From positions 1,116,001-1,180,000 of the forward strand of contig NZ_VFPH01000002.1 of the NCBI RefSeq assembly GCF_006717045.1: DNA of 64,000 nt, in the 5' to 3' direction. This DNA comes from Pseudonocardia cypriaca. Lineage in GTDB: Bacteria; Actinomycetota; Actinomycetes; Mycobacteriales; Pseudonocardiaceae. This document shows positions 32,959 to 42,252 of this stretch, one piece after another. Below the pieces are notes generated by a model, which saw only the letters and a list, made by a program, of their open reading frames with translations, did not search any database and was not told the DNA's origin. The position numbers were made by a program, and so were the translations under genes. Positions within the stretch are counted from its first letter, which is position 1. Every line of letters begins with the position of its first letter.

Positions 32959-34334
32959 GGGGTCACCGCCTTCGTCGAGAAGCGGGCGCCGGGATGGTCG
33001 TCGCGCAGCCGCACCTGCCCCGGCCCGTACAGCTCCTCGCGCAGCGTGCGGCCCGCGTAGTGCTTGGGCAGCAGGCCGCGGCGGCGCAGCTCCGGCACGA
33101 CGAGCTCCACGAGGTCGACGAACGTGCCGGGCGTGATCGCGTAGGCGAGGTTGAACCCGTCGACGTCGGCGACCTCGACCCAGCGCTCCATCTCGTCCGC
33201 GACCGTCTGCGGGCTGCCGACCACCACGACGCCCATGCCGCCGATGCCGACCCACTCGGCGATGTCGCGGGGCGTCCAGTCGCGGTCGGGGTCGACGGTG
33301 GTGAAGGCCTCGACGGCGCTGCGCACCGCCTCGGTCTCGGCGTAGCGCAGCGGCTCGTCGGGGTCCATCCGCGACAGGTCGAGCCCGCTCCAGCCGCCGT
33401 AGAGGGTGAGCGCGCCCTCGAGGCTGACGTAGCGCCGGTACTCCTCGTACTTGGCCTGCGCCTCCTCGTCGGTGGGCGCGATGATCACCGTCATCAGGGA
33501 GAAGAACTTGATCGAGCGCGGGTCCCGGCCCAGCTCGGCGGCGAGAGCACGGGTGGCGGCGATCGACCGGCCCAGGATCTCTGGACGGGTGGCGGTGGTG
33601 AAGATGCCCTCGGCGTGCGCCGCGGCGAACCGGCGACCGCGCGGCGACGCGCCCGCCTGGAAGATCACCGGCGTGCGCTGCGGCGACGGTTCGGTGAGAC
33701 CGATGCCCGGCACGTCGAAGTAGCGGCCGTGGTGGCCGATCGGGTGCACCTTCCCCGGGTCGGCGTAGACGCCCGCGGCCTTGTCCAGCCGCACCGCGTC
33801 GTCCTCCCAGGATCCCTCCCAGAGCTTGTAGACGACCTCCATGAACTCCTCGGCCACCTCGTAGCGCTCGTCGTGGGGCACCTGGTGCTCCAGGCCGAGG
33901 TTGCGCGCCGCCGACTCCAGGTAGGACGTGACGACGTTCCAGGCGATCCGGCCCCGCGTGTAGTGGTCGAGCGTGGCGAACCGGCGGGCGAAGGAGTACG
34001 GCTTCTCGTAGGTGAGCGAGACGGTCACGCCGAAGCCGAGGTGCTCGGTGACCGCCGCCATCGCCGGCACGGCCAGGGTCGGGTCGCCCACCGGCACCTG
34101 CGCGCCGTCGCGGATCGCGGTCTCCGGGCCACCGCGGTAGACGTCGTAGATCCCGAGCACGTCCGCGATGAACAAGCTCGTGAAGCCGCCGCGTTCGAGG
34201 AGCTGGGCGAGGTCGGTCCAGTAGCGCAGGTCGCGGTAGCGGTGGGACTGGTCGTCGGGATGGCGCCACAGCCCGGGCGACTGGTGACCGGCGCAGGTCA
34301 TGTCGAAGGCGTTGAGGTGAATCCGGCGAGTCAC
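32955..34334 (-). CDS. DszA/NtaA-type LLM flavin monooxygenase
   Basis: The 459-residue luciferase-like protein begins RRIHLNAFDMTCAGHQSPGL and carries LYGGWSGLDLS and LLERGGFTSLFIADVLGIYD. The plan and length match DszA (dibenzothiophene-sulfone monooxygenase), which also needs external reduced FMN. With two DszC-like partners downstream it forms a Dsz-like set lacking DszB. GTG 34334 overlaps the permease stop. The flavin reductase must come from elsewhere, for example 43.8-44.9 kb. Confidence 0.85.
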   Translation of the reverse strand: MTRRIHLNAFDMTCAGHQSPGLWRHPDDQSHRYRDLRYWTDLAQLLERGGFTSLFIADVLGIYDVYRGGPETAIRDGAQVPVGDPTLAVPAMAAVTEHLGFGVTVSLTYEKPYSFARRFATLDHYTRGRIAWNVVTSYLESAARNLGLEHQVPHDERYEVAEEFMEVVYKLWEGSWEDDAVRLDKAAGVYADPGKVHPIGHHGRYFDVPGIGLTEPSPQRTPVIFQAGASPRGRRFAAAHAEGIFTTATRPEILGRSIAATRALAAELGRDPRSIKFFSLMTVIIAPTDEEAQAKYEEYRRYVSLEGALTLYGGWSGLDLSRMDPDEPLRYAETEAVRSAVEAFTTVDPDRDWTPRDIAEWVGIGGMGVVVVGSPQTVADEMERWVEVADVDGFNLAYAITPGTFVDLVELVVPELRRRGLLPKHYAGRTLREELYGPGQVRLRDDHPGARFSTKAVTP

Positions 34335-35134
34335 TTGACCGCTCCCTGGGACAGGCCGCCCACCAGCGCGCGCTGGGCGAGGACGGCGAGGACGTACACG
34401 GGCACGATCGCGACGAGCGAGGCCGCCGCCTGCTGCCCGAACTGGACGGTGCGGTCGCCCTGGAAGAGCGACAGGCCGACCGTCAGCGTCTGCGCCGACG
34501 GGGACTGGGCGAACGACACCGCGAAGAGGAACTCGTTGTAGGCGAGGAAGAAGCACACGAGCGAGGCCGCGACCAGCCCGGGCACGATCAGCGGCAGCAC
34601 GATCCGGCGCAGCCCGGCCGCGACCGACAGCCCGTCCACCCAGGCCGCCTCCTCGACCTCGGCCGGCACGCGGCGGACGAACCCGTCGAGCAGCCACACG
34701 GCCACCGGTACGTTCGCCAGCCCGTTGACCAGGGCGAGCCCGACCACCGAGTTCGTCAGCCCGACCGACTTCAGCAGGAAGTACAACGGCAGCACCGCCA
34801 CGACCGGCGGGGCGCAGTAGGCCGCCAGCAGCCCCGAGTACAGGCGCTTGCCCGACCGCCCCGCCCGTGCCGTGACGTAGGCGGTGGGCACCGCGATCAG
34901 CGCCGTCAGCACGGTGGCCCCGAGCGCGACCACCCACGAGTTGGCGAGCATCTGCGCGAGCGGCACCGTCTGGAAGGCGGCAGGCCAGTTGTCCCAGCGC
35001 ACCCGCTCCGGCAGCCAGCCGCCGTTCTGCACGTCGTCGACGCCGCGCAGGGAGAGCGACACCAGGAACAGCACCGGAGCCGTGGCCAGCACGGCGGCCA
35101 CGGCGAGCACCGCCCTCGGGAGCACGGCCCTCAT
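34331..35134 (-). CDS. ABC importer permease (CUT1, MalG-like)
   Basis: The 267-residue protein has six membrane segments and the EAA loop EVEEAAWVDGLSVAAGLRRIV. ATG 35134 overlaps the partner permease stop. Its C-terminal QGAVK is the usual MalG-type ending. Confidence 0.85.
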   Translation of the reverse strand: MRAVLPRAVLAVAAVLATAPVLFLVSLSLRGVDDVQNGGWLPERVRWDNWPAAFQTVPLAQMLANSWVVALGATVLTALIAVPTAYVTARAGRSGKRLYSGLLAAYCAPPVVAVLPLYFLLKSVGLTNSVVGLALVNGLANVPVAVWLLDGFVRRVPAEVEEAAWVDGLSVAAGLRRIVLPLIVPGLVAASLVCFFLAYNEFLFAVSFAQSPSAQTLTVGLSLFQGDRTVQFGQQAAASLVAIVPVYVLAVLAQRALVGGLSQGAVK

Positions 35135-36054
35135 CCGTCCGCCCTGCGGGTGACGAGCCCGGCGGCGGCGAGCACGAGACCGACGAGCAGGCCCAGCACG
35201 ATCGTCTCGGCCGCGGCCGTGCCGACCTCGAAGCTGCCGCGGAACGCCGTGCGGAACACCTCGAAGCCGGCGACGATCGTGGCGACCCCCGGCCCGCCTG
35301 CGGTGACGACGGCGACCAGGTCGAACACCTTGAACGCGATCACCAGCTGCAGCACGGCCGCGGCCACCACCGTCGGCGCGACGACCGGGCCCACCACCGA
35401 ACGGAGCGTGCGCCACCAGCCCGCGCCGTCGAGCGCGGCGGCCTCCCACAGCTCGGCCGGCACCCCGAGCAGCGCGGCGTAGACCAGGAGCAGCACCAGC
35501 GGCGCCCATTGCCATGCGTGGATCAGCACGAGGGTCGTGAACGCGCCTGCGCCGGTGCCGAGCGGGTTGAACCCGGCGATGCCGAGGGCGCCCCACAGCC
35601 CGGTGAGGCCGCCGCCGACCGGGGCGAGCAGCAGCTTCCACGCCACGCCCACCGAGACCGGCGGGGTGACCATCGGCAGCAGCAGCACGGCCCCGAGCAG
35701 CCCGAAGCGGCCGCCGCGGGCGTGCAGCGCGAGCGCGCCGGTCACGCCGGCCAGCACCGCGAGCAGGGTGGCGAGCACCGCGAAGAGCGTCGAGCGCACG
35801 AGTGATCCGCCGAACGCCACCGACTCCGCGGCCGCCACGAAGTTGTCGAACCCCGCGAACTCACGCAGCGGCCGCGCCAGCGACGAGTCGGTGACCGCCA
35901 GCGCGATGCCGGCCACCGCCGGGTAGGCACCCGTCACCAACAGCGACCCGATCGCCGGCACCGCGAGCCACAGCGGGACCCGCCTGCGCCCCCGCGCAGC
36001 CCGGGTGGGAGCCACCGCCGGTCGGGACGCCGGCCGGACGGCCGTGACGGTCAT
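35131..36054 (-). CDS. ABC importer permease (CUT1, MalF-like)
   Basis: The 307-residue protein has six membrane segments and the EAA loop ELWEAAALDGAGWWRTLRSV. ATG 36054 overlaps the stop of the binding-protein gene. It forms the first importer of the leader-peptide operon with its neighbours. Confidence 0.85.
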   Translation of the reverse strand: MTVTAVRPASRPAVAPTRAARGRRRVPLWLAVPAIGSLLVTGAYPAVAGIALAVTDSSLARPLREFAGFDNFVAAAESVAFGGSLVRSTLFAVLATLLAVLAGVTGALALHARGGRFGLLGAVLLLPMVTPPVSVGVAWKLLLAPVGGGLTGLWGALGIAGFNPLGTGAGAFTTLVLIHAWQWAPLVLLLVYAALLGVPAELWEAAALDGAGWWRTLRSVVGPVVAPTVVAAAVLQLVIAFKVFDLVAVVTAGGPGVATIVAGFEVFRTAFRGSFEVGTAAAETIVLGLLVGLVLAAAGLVTRRADG

Positions 36055-37373
36055 GTGAGCGCCCGCTCCCAGCTCGCCTGCGCGTTCGCGAGGGACTGCT
36101 GGGGCGTCTGGCTGCCGGCGATGGCGAGCGCGAGCTGGTCGACGAGATCCTGCAGCAGCCGCGGCGCGTCCTTGTCCTTCGGCCAGACCAGCGGGGAGCC
36201 CTCCAGGCCCGCCTTGATCACGTCGGTGGCCGGGGCGCTCACCTTCGCGTAGTCCGGGGACTCGAGGGCGCTGCGCCGCGCCGGGTCGATGCCAGAGCCC
36301 GCGGTGCTCGCGAGCAGCAGGTTGCGGGTGGGGTCGGTGGCCCAGCGGACGAACGCGGCGGCCTTCGCGGGGTCGGCCGCGGCCGTGGACACGCCGAGGC
36401 CGAAGCCCGCGTTCAGCGCGGTGCGGTGCTCGGTGTTGGAGCCGCCGACCGGGAGCGGCACCACGCCCCACTTGTCGACGATCTTCGAGCTCGCCGGGTC
36501 CTGCGCCTTCAGGCCCAGGTCGGTCCAGGTGTCGAGCATCGCGGCCTGCCCGGACAGGAAGGCGGAGTTGGCCTGGTCGAAGCCAATCTGCAGCGGGGTC
36601 GGCAGCGCGTACGGGTTCACGTCGATCAGGTGCTGCAGCGCGGCCTGGGCCGCGTCGGAGGTGAGGGTCGGGGCGCCGTCCGGGCCGACCAGCGCGCCGC
36701 CGTAGCCGGCGAGCCGGTTGATGAACGAGCAGCCCAGGATCATCGGCACCTGCTGGCCCTCGACCACCGCGCCGTAGACGGAGCCGCCGCTGCGCTCGGT
36801 GATCGTGCGCGCCGCGGCGTCGTACTCGTCCCAGGTGGCGGGCGGCGCGAGGCCGTAGGTCTCGAAGACCTCGCGGTTGTAGTAGAGGACGTGCACGTCG
36901 CCGTCGAACGGCACGCCGTAGCGGCGGCCGTCGAGCAGCGTGTAGGCGTCGTAGACCGAGGGCAGGAAATCGGAGGTGTCGGCGACCGCGAGCTGATCGG
37001 TGAGATCGACCAGTGCACCCGCGTCGACCAGCGCGCCGAGGCCGAAGTAGAAGTAGTCGAACACGTCGAACTGCCCGGCGCCGCCCTGCACGTCCAGGAT
37101 CTGCTGGCTGGTGAGCTGGTCGTACGGCACGGCGGTGGTCTCCAGCCTGCCGCCGAACTCGCGCTCGAACGCCGGGGCGAGCAGCTGCGTGAACGCCAGC
37201 ACGTGCGGCTGGTTGACCATCGCGCGGATCGTGGCGCCCTGGAGATCGGCGGGCGCGGTGGCCGGGACCGAGGCGGTCGTCCCCTGGCCACAGGCAGCGA
37301 GGCCGAGGCCGAGGGCACCCGCCCCGAGGGCGGAACGCAGGAGCAGGCGGCGGGACAGCACGGGTGAAGGCAT
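36051..37373 (-). CDS. ABC importer substrate-binding lipoprotein (Tat-type signal)
   Basis: The 440-residue protein has a signal sequence with an N-terminal RR pair (LSRRLLLRS) followed by the lipobox LAACG, so it is probably exported by Tat and lipidated near Cys28. The mature part is a family-1 solute-binding domain (GDVHVLYYNREVFETYGLAPPATW). It is the first structural gene of the operon, 45 bases after the leader peptide stop, with GGAG before ATG. The substrate is probably a sulfur-containing organic compound given the neighbours. Confidence 0.85.
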   Translation of the reverse strand: MPSPVLSRRLLLRSALGAGALGLGLAACGQGTTASVPATAPADLQGATIRAMVNQPHVLAFTQLLAPAFEREFGGRLETTAVPYDQLTSQQILDVQGGAGQFDVFDYFYFGLGALVDAGALVDLTDQLAVADTSDFLPSVYDAYTLLDGRRYGVPFDGDVHVLYYNREVFETYGLAPPATWDEYDAAARTITERSGGSVYGAVVEGQQVPMILGCSFINRLAGYGGALVGPDGAPTLTSDAAQAALQHLIDVNPYALPTPLQIGFDQANSAFLSGQAAMLDTWTDLGLKAQDPASSKIVDKWGVVPLPVGGSNTEHRTALNAGFGLGVSTAAADPAKAAAFVRWATDPTRNLLLASTAGSGIDPARRSALESPDYAKVSAPATDVIKAGLEGSPLVWPKDKDAPRLLQDLVDQLALAIAGSQTPQQSLANAQASWERALT

Positions 37374-37418
37374 GCGGAACTCCGGGGACGAGCTGGGGAA
37401 GGGGGACGGGGCCGGGCG

Positions 37419-37490
37419 TCAGGCCGGACAGACCGCCGTGCTCGTGCGGCAGAGGTCGACGTGGTGACGGCGGACGAGCGGAGCGCTCAT
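37419..37490 (-). CDS. Cysteine-containing leader peptide (attenuator)
   Basis: A 23-codon frame begins ATG at 37490 with GGAGGA upstream. The peptide reads MSAPLVRRHHVDLCR and ends with TAVCPA. The core RRHHVDLCR with a further Cys near the end is the pattern of short leader peptides found before sulfur-assimilation operons in actinobacteria. It stands 45 bases before the binding-protein gene. Slow translation of Cys codons under cysteine limitation would expose the downstream ribosome-binding site. Confidence 0.7.
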   Translation of the reverse strand: MSAPLVRRHHVDLCRTSTAVCPA

Positions 37491-37531
37491 GCCGTCCTCC
37501 CTCCCCGTCGTGCCAGCGGATACCGCCGGGA

Positions 37532-37560
37532 ACGGTAGAGAAACGCGCGACGGCAATCAA
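37532..37560 (-). promoter_or_regulatory. Candidate sigma-70 promoter for the leader-peptide operon
   Basis: On the minus strand TTGATT (-35, 37560 to 37555) and TACCGT (-10, 37537 to 37532) are separated by 17 bases and lie about 42 bases before the leader ATG. Confidence 0.45.
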
Positions 37561-37730
37561 AGCTCCGACGTTTTTGCGATGGACGTCACGCCGAATTGTC
37601 GGGACATCGGCAGGCGTCGCCCAATCATTGGGAACGAATTGTCCGGACGATTACAGCGGGTTTGCATTTCCGGCGCTGCCGTGCTGCGCTGGAAATGCTT
37701 TCTGTGCCCGTTCCCCGAGGAGAACCTCCC

Positions 37731-38885
37731 GTGTCCCTGACCGCCCACTGGTTCCTGCCCACCTACGGCGACGGCCGCCAGCTCGTCGGCGGCGGCCACG
37801 GCGTCGGCGTCGGCTCCGCAGGCGGCGTCCGCCCGGCCTCGATCGGCTACCTCACGCAGGTCGCGCGGGCGGCCGAGCAGGTGGGGTTCGAGGGCGCCCT
37901 CACGCCCACCGGGGCGTGGTGCGAGGACGCCTGGCTCACCACGGCGATGCTCGTGGGCGAGACCGAGCGGCTGAAGTTCCTGGTCGCGTTCCGGCCGGGG
38001 TTCGTCTCCCCCACGCTCGCCGCGCAGATGGCCGCCACCTACCAGCGGCACTCCGACGGGCGGCTGCTGCTCAACGTCGTCACGGGCGGCGAGCCGTCGG
38101 AGCAGCGCGCCTACGGCGACTTCCTCGACAAGGACGCGCGCTACCGCCGCAGCGGCGAGTTCCTGCAAGTGGTGCGCGCGCTGTGGCGCGGGGAGAAGGT
38201 CGACCTGGAGGGCGAGCACATCCGGGTCGAGGGCGCCCACCTGGACCGGCTGCCCGACCCGGTGCCGCCGCTGTACTTCGGGGGCTCCTCCCCCGCCGCG
38301 CTGCAGGTGGCGGCCGAGCACATCGACGTCTACCTGACGTGGGGCGAGCCGCCCGCCCAGGTCGCGGAGAAGGTCGCCGCCGTGCGCGCGCTCGCCGCGA
38401 AGCACGGCCGGACCGTCCGGTTCGGCATCCGGCTGCACGTGATCACCCGCGACACCTCCGAGCAGGCGTGGGCCCACGCCGAGTCGCTGCTGACGGCGAT
38501 CGACCCGGCCACGATCGAGAAGGTGCAGGCGGGGCTCGCGCAGAGCGAGTCGGAGGGGCAGCGGCGGATGCGTGCCCTGCACGGCGGCTCGACGGCGAGC
38601 CTCGAGGTGTCGCCGAACCTGTGGGCGGGCGTCGGGCTCGTGCGCGGCGGTGCCGGCACCGCGCTCGTCGGCAGCCACAGCGAGGTGGCCGACCGGATCG
38701 CCGAGTACCACGCGCTGGGCATCGACGAGTTCGTGCTCTCCGGCCACCCGCACCTGGAGGAGGCCTGGTGGGTGGGCGAGGGCGTGCTGCCGATCCTGCA
38801 GCGGCGCGGGCTCTGGCAGCCGCCCGGCGGGACCGACCTCGCCCCGGCGCCGTCCCGGACCGTTCCGTTCGCGGCCGCCCAGTGA
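37731..38885 (+). CDS. Alkanesulfonate monooxygenase-like LLM protein (SsuD-like)
   Basis: The 384-residue protein matches SsuD at many points: HWFLPTYGDGRQLVGG at the N-terminus, FRPGFVSPTLAAQMAATYQR, GRLLLNVVTGGEPSE and FVLSGHPHLEEAWWVGEGVLP. It should use FMNH2 and O2 to release sulfite from a sulfonate. GTG 37731 has GAGGAG eight bases upstream. It is divergent from the leader-peptide operon and overlaps the transporter gene downstream. A dedicated flavin reductase is not adjacent. Confidence 0.85.
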   Translation: MSLTAHWFLPTYGDGRQLVGGGHGVGVGSAGGVRPASIGYLTQVARAAEQVGFEGALTPTGAWCEDAWLTTAMLVGETERLKFLVAFRPGFVSPTLAAQMAATYQRHSDGRLLLNVVTGGEPSEQRAYGDFLDKDARYRRSGEFLQVVRALWRGEKVDLEGEHIRVEGAHLDRLPDPVPPLYFGGSSPAALQVAAEHIDVYLTWGEPPAQVAEKVAAVRALAAKHGRTVRFGIRLHVITRDTSEQAWAHAESLLTAIDPATIEKVQAGLAQSESEGQRRMRALHGGSTASLEVSPNLWAGVGLVRGGAGTALVGSHSEVADRIAEYHALGIDEFVLSGHPHLEEAWWVGEGVLPILQRRGLWQPPGGTDLAPAPSRTVPFAAAQ

Positions 38886-40210
38886 CCGCCCTCGTCGAGG
38901 AGCGCGCCCCGGCGGCACGGACCCGCACCGTTCTCACTGCGAGCCTCATCGGCACCACCGTCGAGTGGTACGACTTCTTCCTCTACGCGACCGCCGCGAG
39001 CCTGGTGTTCCCCAAGCTGTTCTTCCCGGTCGGCAACGAGGTCGCGGCCACGCTGCTGGCGTTCGGCACGTTCGCGGTCGGGTTCGTGGCGCGGCCGATC
39101 GGTGGGATCCTGTTCGGGCACGTCGGCGACCGCATCGGGCGCAAGCGCACGCTCGTCGCCACGATGCTGCTGATGGGCGCGGCAACCGCGCTGATCGGCC
39201 TGCTGCCCTCGTACGCGGCGATCGGCGTCGCGGCCCCCGTGCTGCTGGTCGTCCTGCGGGTGCTGCAGGGCCTCGCCGTCGGCGGCGAGTGGGGTGGCGC
39301 GGTGCTGCTGGCCGTCGAGAACGCGCCGCCCGGCAAGCGCGCCCGGTACGGCAGCGTCCCGCAGATCGGGCTCGGGCTGGGCCTCGCGCTGGGCACCGGC
39401 GCGTTCGCGCTGCTCGGCGAGGCGCTCGACGAGGAGACGTTCCTGGCGGTCGGCTGGCGGGTTGCGTTCGTGCTGAGCGTGGTGCTCGTCGCCGTCGGGC
39501 TGCTGGTGCGGCTGCGGATCATGGAGACCCCGGAGTTCCAGCGGCTGCGCGAGAGCGGCGCCACCGCGAAGGTGCCGGTGGTCCAGGTCTTCCGCACCCG
39601 CGCCCACCGACGCGGCATAGCCGCAGGCATGCTCGCGCGCTGGGCCGAGGGCGCGGCGTTCAACACCTGGGGCGTCTTCGCGATCACCTACGCCACGGCG
39701 ACCGTCGGCATGGACCGGGTCGTCGTGCTGCTCGCCGTCACGGCCGGTGCGCTGCTGATGGCCGCGGTCGCGCCCGTCGCCGGAGCGCTCGCCGACCGCT
39801 ACGGGCGCAGGCTCGTGTTCGGCACCGGCGTGGCCGGGTTCGGGATCACGGTGATCCCGTCCTTCTTCGCGGTGCAGACCGGGTCGGACCCGCTAGTCGT
39901 CGCGATCCTGCTGATGCAGCTCGGGCTCTGGTACGGACTGATGACCGGGGCGGAGTCCACCCTCTTCGCCGAGCTGTTCGACACCGACGTGCGCTACACC
40001 GGGATGTCGCTGGTGTTCCAGGGCTCGGGCATCTGGGCCTCCGGCCTCACCCCCATGGTGCTGACCGCCCTGCTGGCCGCCGGTGGCGGCAGCCCGTGGT
40101 GGGCCGCCGGGTACCTGGCCGCCACCGCGGTCGTGAGCTTCACGGCGGTGGCGGCCATGCCCCGGTGGATCGGCTGGCGACCCACCTGGACGGGCGGCAC
40201 CCGCTGGTGA
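38882..40210 (+). CDS. MFS transporter, metabolite:H+ symporter (MHS) family
   Basis: The 442-residue protein shows the MHS start TASLIGTTVEWYDFFLYATA, the loop motif GHVGDRIGRKRTL and LQGLAVGGEWGGA. About 12 membrane segments are expected. MHS proteins import organic acids such as shikimate, citrate or sulfonates. GTG 38882 overlaps the monooxygenase stop (GTGA), so transporter and desulfonation enzyme are coupled. Confidence 0.85.
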   Translation: MTALVEERAPAARTRTVLTASLIGTTVEWYDFFLYATAASLVFPKLFFPVGNEVAATLLAFGTFAVGFVARPIGGILFGHVGDRIGRKRTLVATMLLMGAATALIGLLPSYAAIGVAAPVLLVVLRVLQGLAVGGEWGGAVLLAVENAPPGKRARYGSVPQIGLGLGLALGTGAFALLGEALDEETFLAVGWRVAFVLSVVLVAVGLLVRLRIMETPEFQRLRESGATAKVPVVQVFRTRAHRRGIAAGMLARWAEGAAFNTWGVFAITYATATVGMDRVVVLLAVTAGALLMAAVAPVAGALADRYGRRLVFGTGVAGFGITVIPSFFAVQTGSDPLVVAILLMQLGLWYGLMTGAESTLFAELFDTDVRYTGMSLVFQGSGIWASGLTPMVLTALLAAGGGSPWWAAGYLAATAVVSFTAVAAMPRWIGWRPTWTGGTRW

Positions 40211-40222
40211 TCGCCGGTTCGA

Positions 40223-40402
40223 TCACCCCTGCGGCAGGATGTTGTTGTTGAGCTGGAACAGGTTGTCCCGGTCGTAGGTGGCCTTGATCCGGCCCAGTCG
40301 CGCCAGGTTGCGCCCGAACGCGCTGTCGACGTTCGCCTGCAGCGGCTCGCCGGCGCGGCCGGTGAAGTTCAGGAACACGTTCCCGTTCCCGTACTTCGAG
40401 GT
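40223..40402 (-). pseudogene. C-terminal remnant of a berberine-bridge-type FAD oxidase
   Basis: The minus strand encodes YGNGNVFLNFTGRAGEP, then RNLARLGRIKATYDRDNLFQ and LNNNILPQG with a stop. This is the BBE-domain tail of FAD-linked oxidases. The upstream part is missing, and the frame overlaps the end of the CPBP gene. Confidence 0.65.
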
Positions 40403-41289
40403 GGTTGCAGTTCGCTGTGCTGCTGCGTTGTTGGTTCACGCTCCACCGGTCGAGCCGGCGTTCGGGATCTCGTCAGCCTGGCCGGCCCGGCAATCACGAC
40501 GACGGCAACCGCGGTCGCGCAATGCAGACCGATACCGATCAAAGTGGGGCGGACGTCTCCGATGGCAGCCGGTAGAACCGGCAGGAAGACCGCGGAGGTG
40601 TTCAGCGACGCGTGGAACAGCGTAGCCATCAAGAGGCTGTTGCCGGTGCTGTTGTAGACCCAGGCGGTCAGAATCGCCTTTGCGATGCTGTCCAGCACGA
40701 AGAGGCCGAACGAGTAGTCCTGTGCGCTGCCTTCCGTCAGGAACTTCGGGATGTGCCAGCACGCCGCGACCAGCCCGACGACGAGACAGCCGACCAGAGC
40801 GCTGTGGCGGGCCTGGAGTCGCGACTGCGCGTACCCGCGCCAGCCGATCTCCTCCCCGTTCGTCAACACCCCCATGAGGAAGAAGACGGGCAGCAGTGCC
40901 CACAGACTCCCCGAAGGCCCGACGATCTGACGGGCGAAGGGCTGACCGAAATCCGGAGCGGCTCCGCCGAGCATGACGTGCGCGGCCAGCGAAGCCAGGT
41001 CGATGACCGCGGGCAGGAGCAGCACAACGGCGTACCAGACCAGTCCGACCCGCCAGATCAGGAACTGCCGCAGCAACGAGCGAACGCCCTCCCGCCCGTC
41101 GATGATCCCGGTCATGACGATGGCGGCGACCACGAATCCGTAGCCCACGAAGAGCGGCAGCACGGACGGAATCCGCACACTCGTCAGATCATGTGAGTCC
41201 GCCGCCGCCCACAGATCGATCGGCCAGGTCAGGGCGAACATCAGGACGAAGCCGGCGAGCACCGGGAAGCGCTTCAACGAATGCAGCAT
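40369..41289 (-). CDS. CPBP family intramembrane metalloprotease-like protein
   Basis: The 306-residue protein has about eight membrane segments and the CPBP active-site motif GEEIGWRGYAQSRL near residue 165, with the downstream metal-binding His in ACWHIPKFL and LFHASLNTS. The start is ATG 41289, preceded by GGAGTGG. The last residues (after about TRSRTPARP) run into the BBE remnant, so the native end may differ. The substrate is unknown. Confidence 0.8.
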   Translation of the reverse strand: MLHSLKRFPVLAGFVLMFALTWPIDLWAAADSHDLTSVRIPSVLPLFVGYGFVVAAIVMTGIIDGREGVRSLLRQFLIWRVGLVWYAVVLLLPAVIDLASLAAHVMLGGAAPDFGQPFARQIVGPSGSLWALLPVFFLMGVLTNGEEIGWRGYAQSRLQARHSALVGCLVVGLVAACWHIPKFLTEGSAQDYSFGLFVLDSIAKAILTAWVYNSTGNSLLMATLFHASLNTSAVFLPVLPAAIGDVRPTLIGIGLHCATAVAVVVIAGPARLTRSRTPARPVEREPTTQQHSELQPPRSTGTGTCS

Positions 41290-41367
41290 CCGGTCCACTC
41301 CGTTCGTCCTCACGGCATCATTCGGGTGACCGCGTGCATAGCGCACTCGGTTGCCGTCGGCCCCCCG

Positions 41368-42198
41368 TTACGGATGCGGCTGTGGTTCGTGCAGCCCCGC
41401 GCGCTGGCGCACGTTCCCGGGCGAACCCGATCGGTAGCGGCCCGGTGTGGTGCCCATGATCGTGCTGAAGGCAGCGATGAAGCTGCTGGGATTCGCCCAC
41501 CCGGATGCGTGGGCGACGCGGGTGGTGTCGTGGCCCTCCGCGAGCAGGACGAGCGCGTGGTGGATGCGCAGCTGCGTGCGCCACTCGTGGAAGGTCATGC
41601 CGAGCTCGTCGTGGAACAGCCGGCTGAGCGTGCGGGCACCGGCCCCGACCGACCGCCCGAGCTCGGCCAGCGCGGTGTTGTCCGCCGGGTTGTCGTACAG
41701 GATCCGCGCAACGGCCTGCAACCGGTCGTCGCGTGGCTCCGGTAGCTGCAGCGCCTGCTCGGGTGCTTCCTGGAGCTCGTCGACGAGGACCCGGCGAAGG
41801 CGGGCGTGCGCGGCCCGGTACCGGTTGCGCGCGCCGCGGTCGTGGTTGCGTGCGCCGCTGAGGGTGAGCAGGACTTCGCGGACGAGGCCGGAGGCCGTGA
41901 ACACGGCGGGATGACCCGGCAGCGGACGGGCCAGGGATGCCGGCAGGAACTCGATCCGCATGTCCGTGTCGCCGTGGGCGCGGTGGTGGTGGGTGAACCC
42001 GGCGGGGATCCATGCGACCCGGTTCGCGGGAACGATCGACGTGCCGGACTCGGTGTGGACCGACAGGACGCCGCGAGCCGCGTACACCAGGTGCCCACGT
42101 GGATGGGAGTGCGCCGAGCTCGTGCCTCCCGACCGCCAGAGATGCGCCCCACCGGACGGCCACAGGCGTGACTCGAGAGGTTGGCGGCCAACGGGCAC
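41368..42198 (-). CDS. AraC family transcriptional regulator with cupin domain
   Basis: The 276-residue protein has an N-terminal cupin (HSHPRGHLVYAARGVLSV, then IPAGFTHHH) and two HTH units in the C-terminal region: LAELGRSVGAGARTLSRLFH and RVAHASGWANPSSFIAAFS. The start (GTG 42198) is the least certain point. It is divergent from the quinone-oxidoreductase-like gene, which is its probable target. Confidence 0.8.
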   Translation of the reverse strand: MPVGRQPLESRLWPSGGAHLWRSGGTSSAHSHPRGHLVYAARGVLSVHTESGTSIVPANRVAWIPAGFTHHHRAHGDTDMRIEFLPASLARPLPGHPAVFTASGLVREVLLTLSGARNHDRGARNRYRAAHARLRRVLVDELQEAPEQALQLPEPRDDRLQAVARILYDNPADNTALAELGRSVGAGARTLSRLFHDELGMTFHEWRTQLRIHHALVLLAEGHDTTRVAHASGWANPSSFIAAFSTIMGTTPGRYRSGSPGNVRQRAGLHEPQPHP

Positions 42199-42252
42199 AA
42201 CGTGGCAACTTACCGGTGGTCGGCCAGGCCTCGCTCCGGCGAGGGTGCAGGC

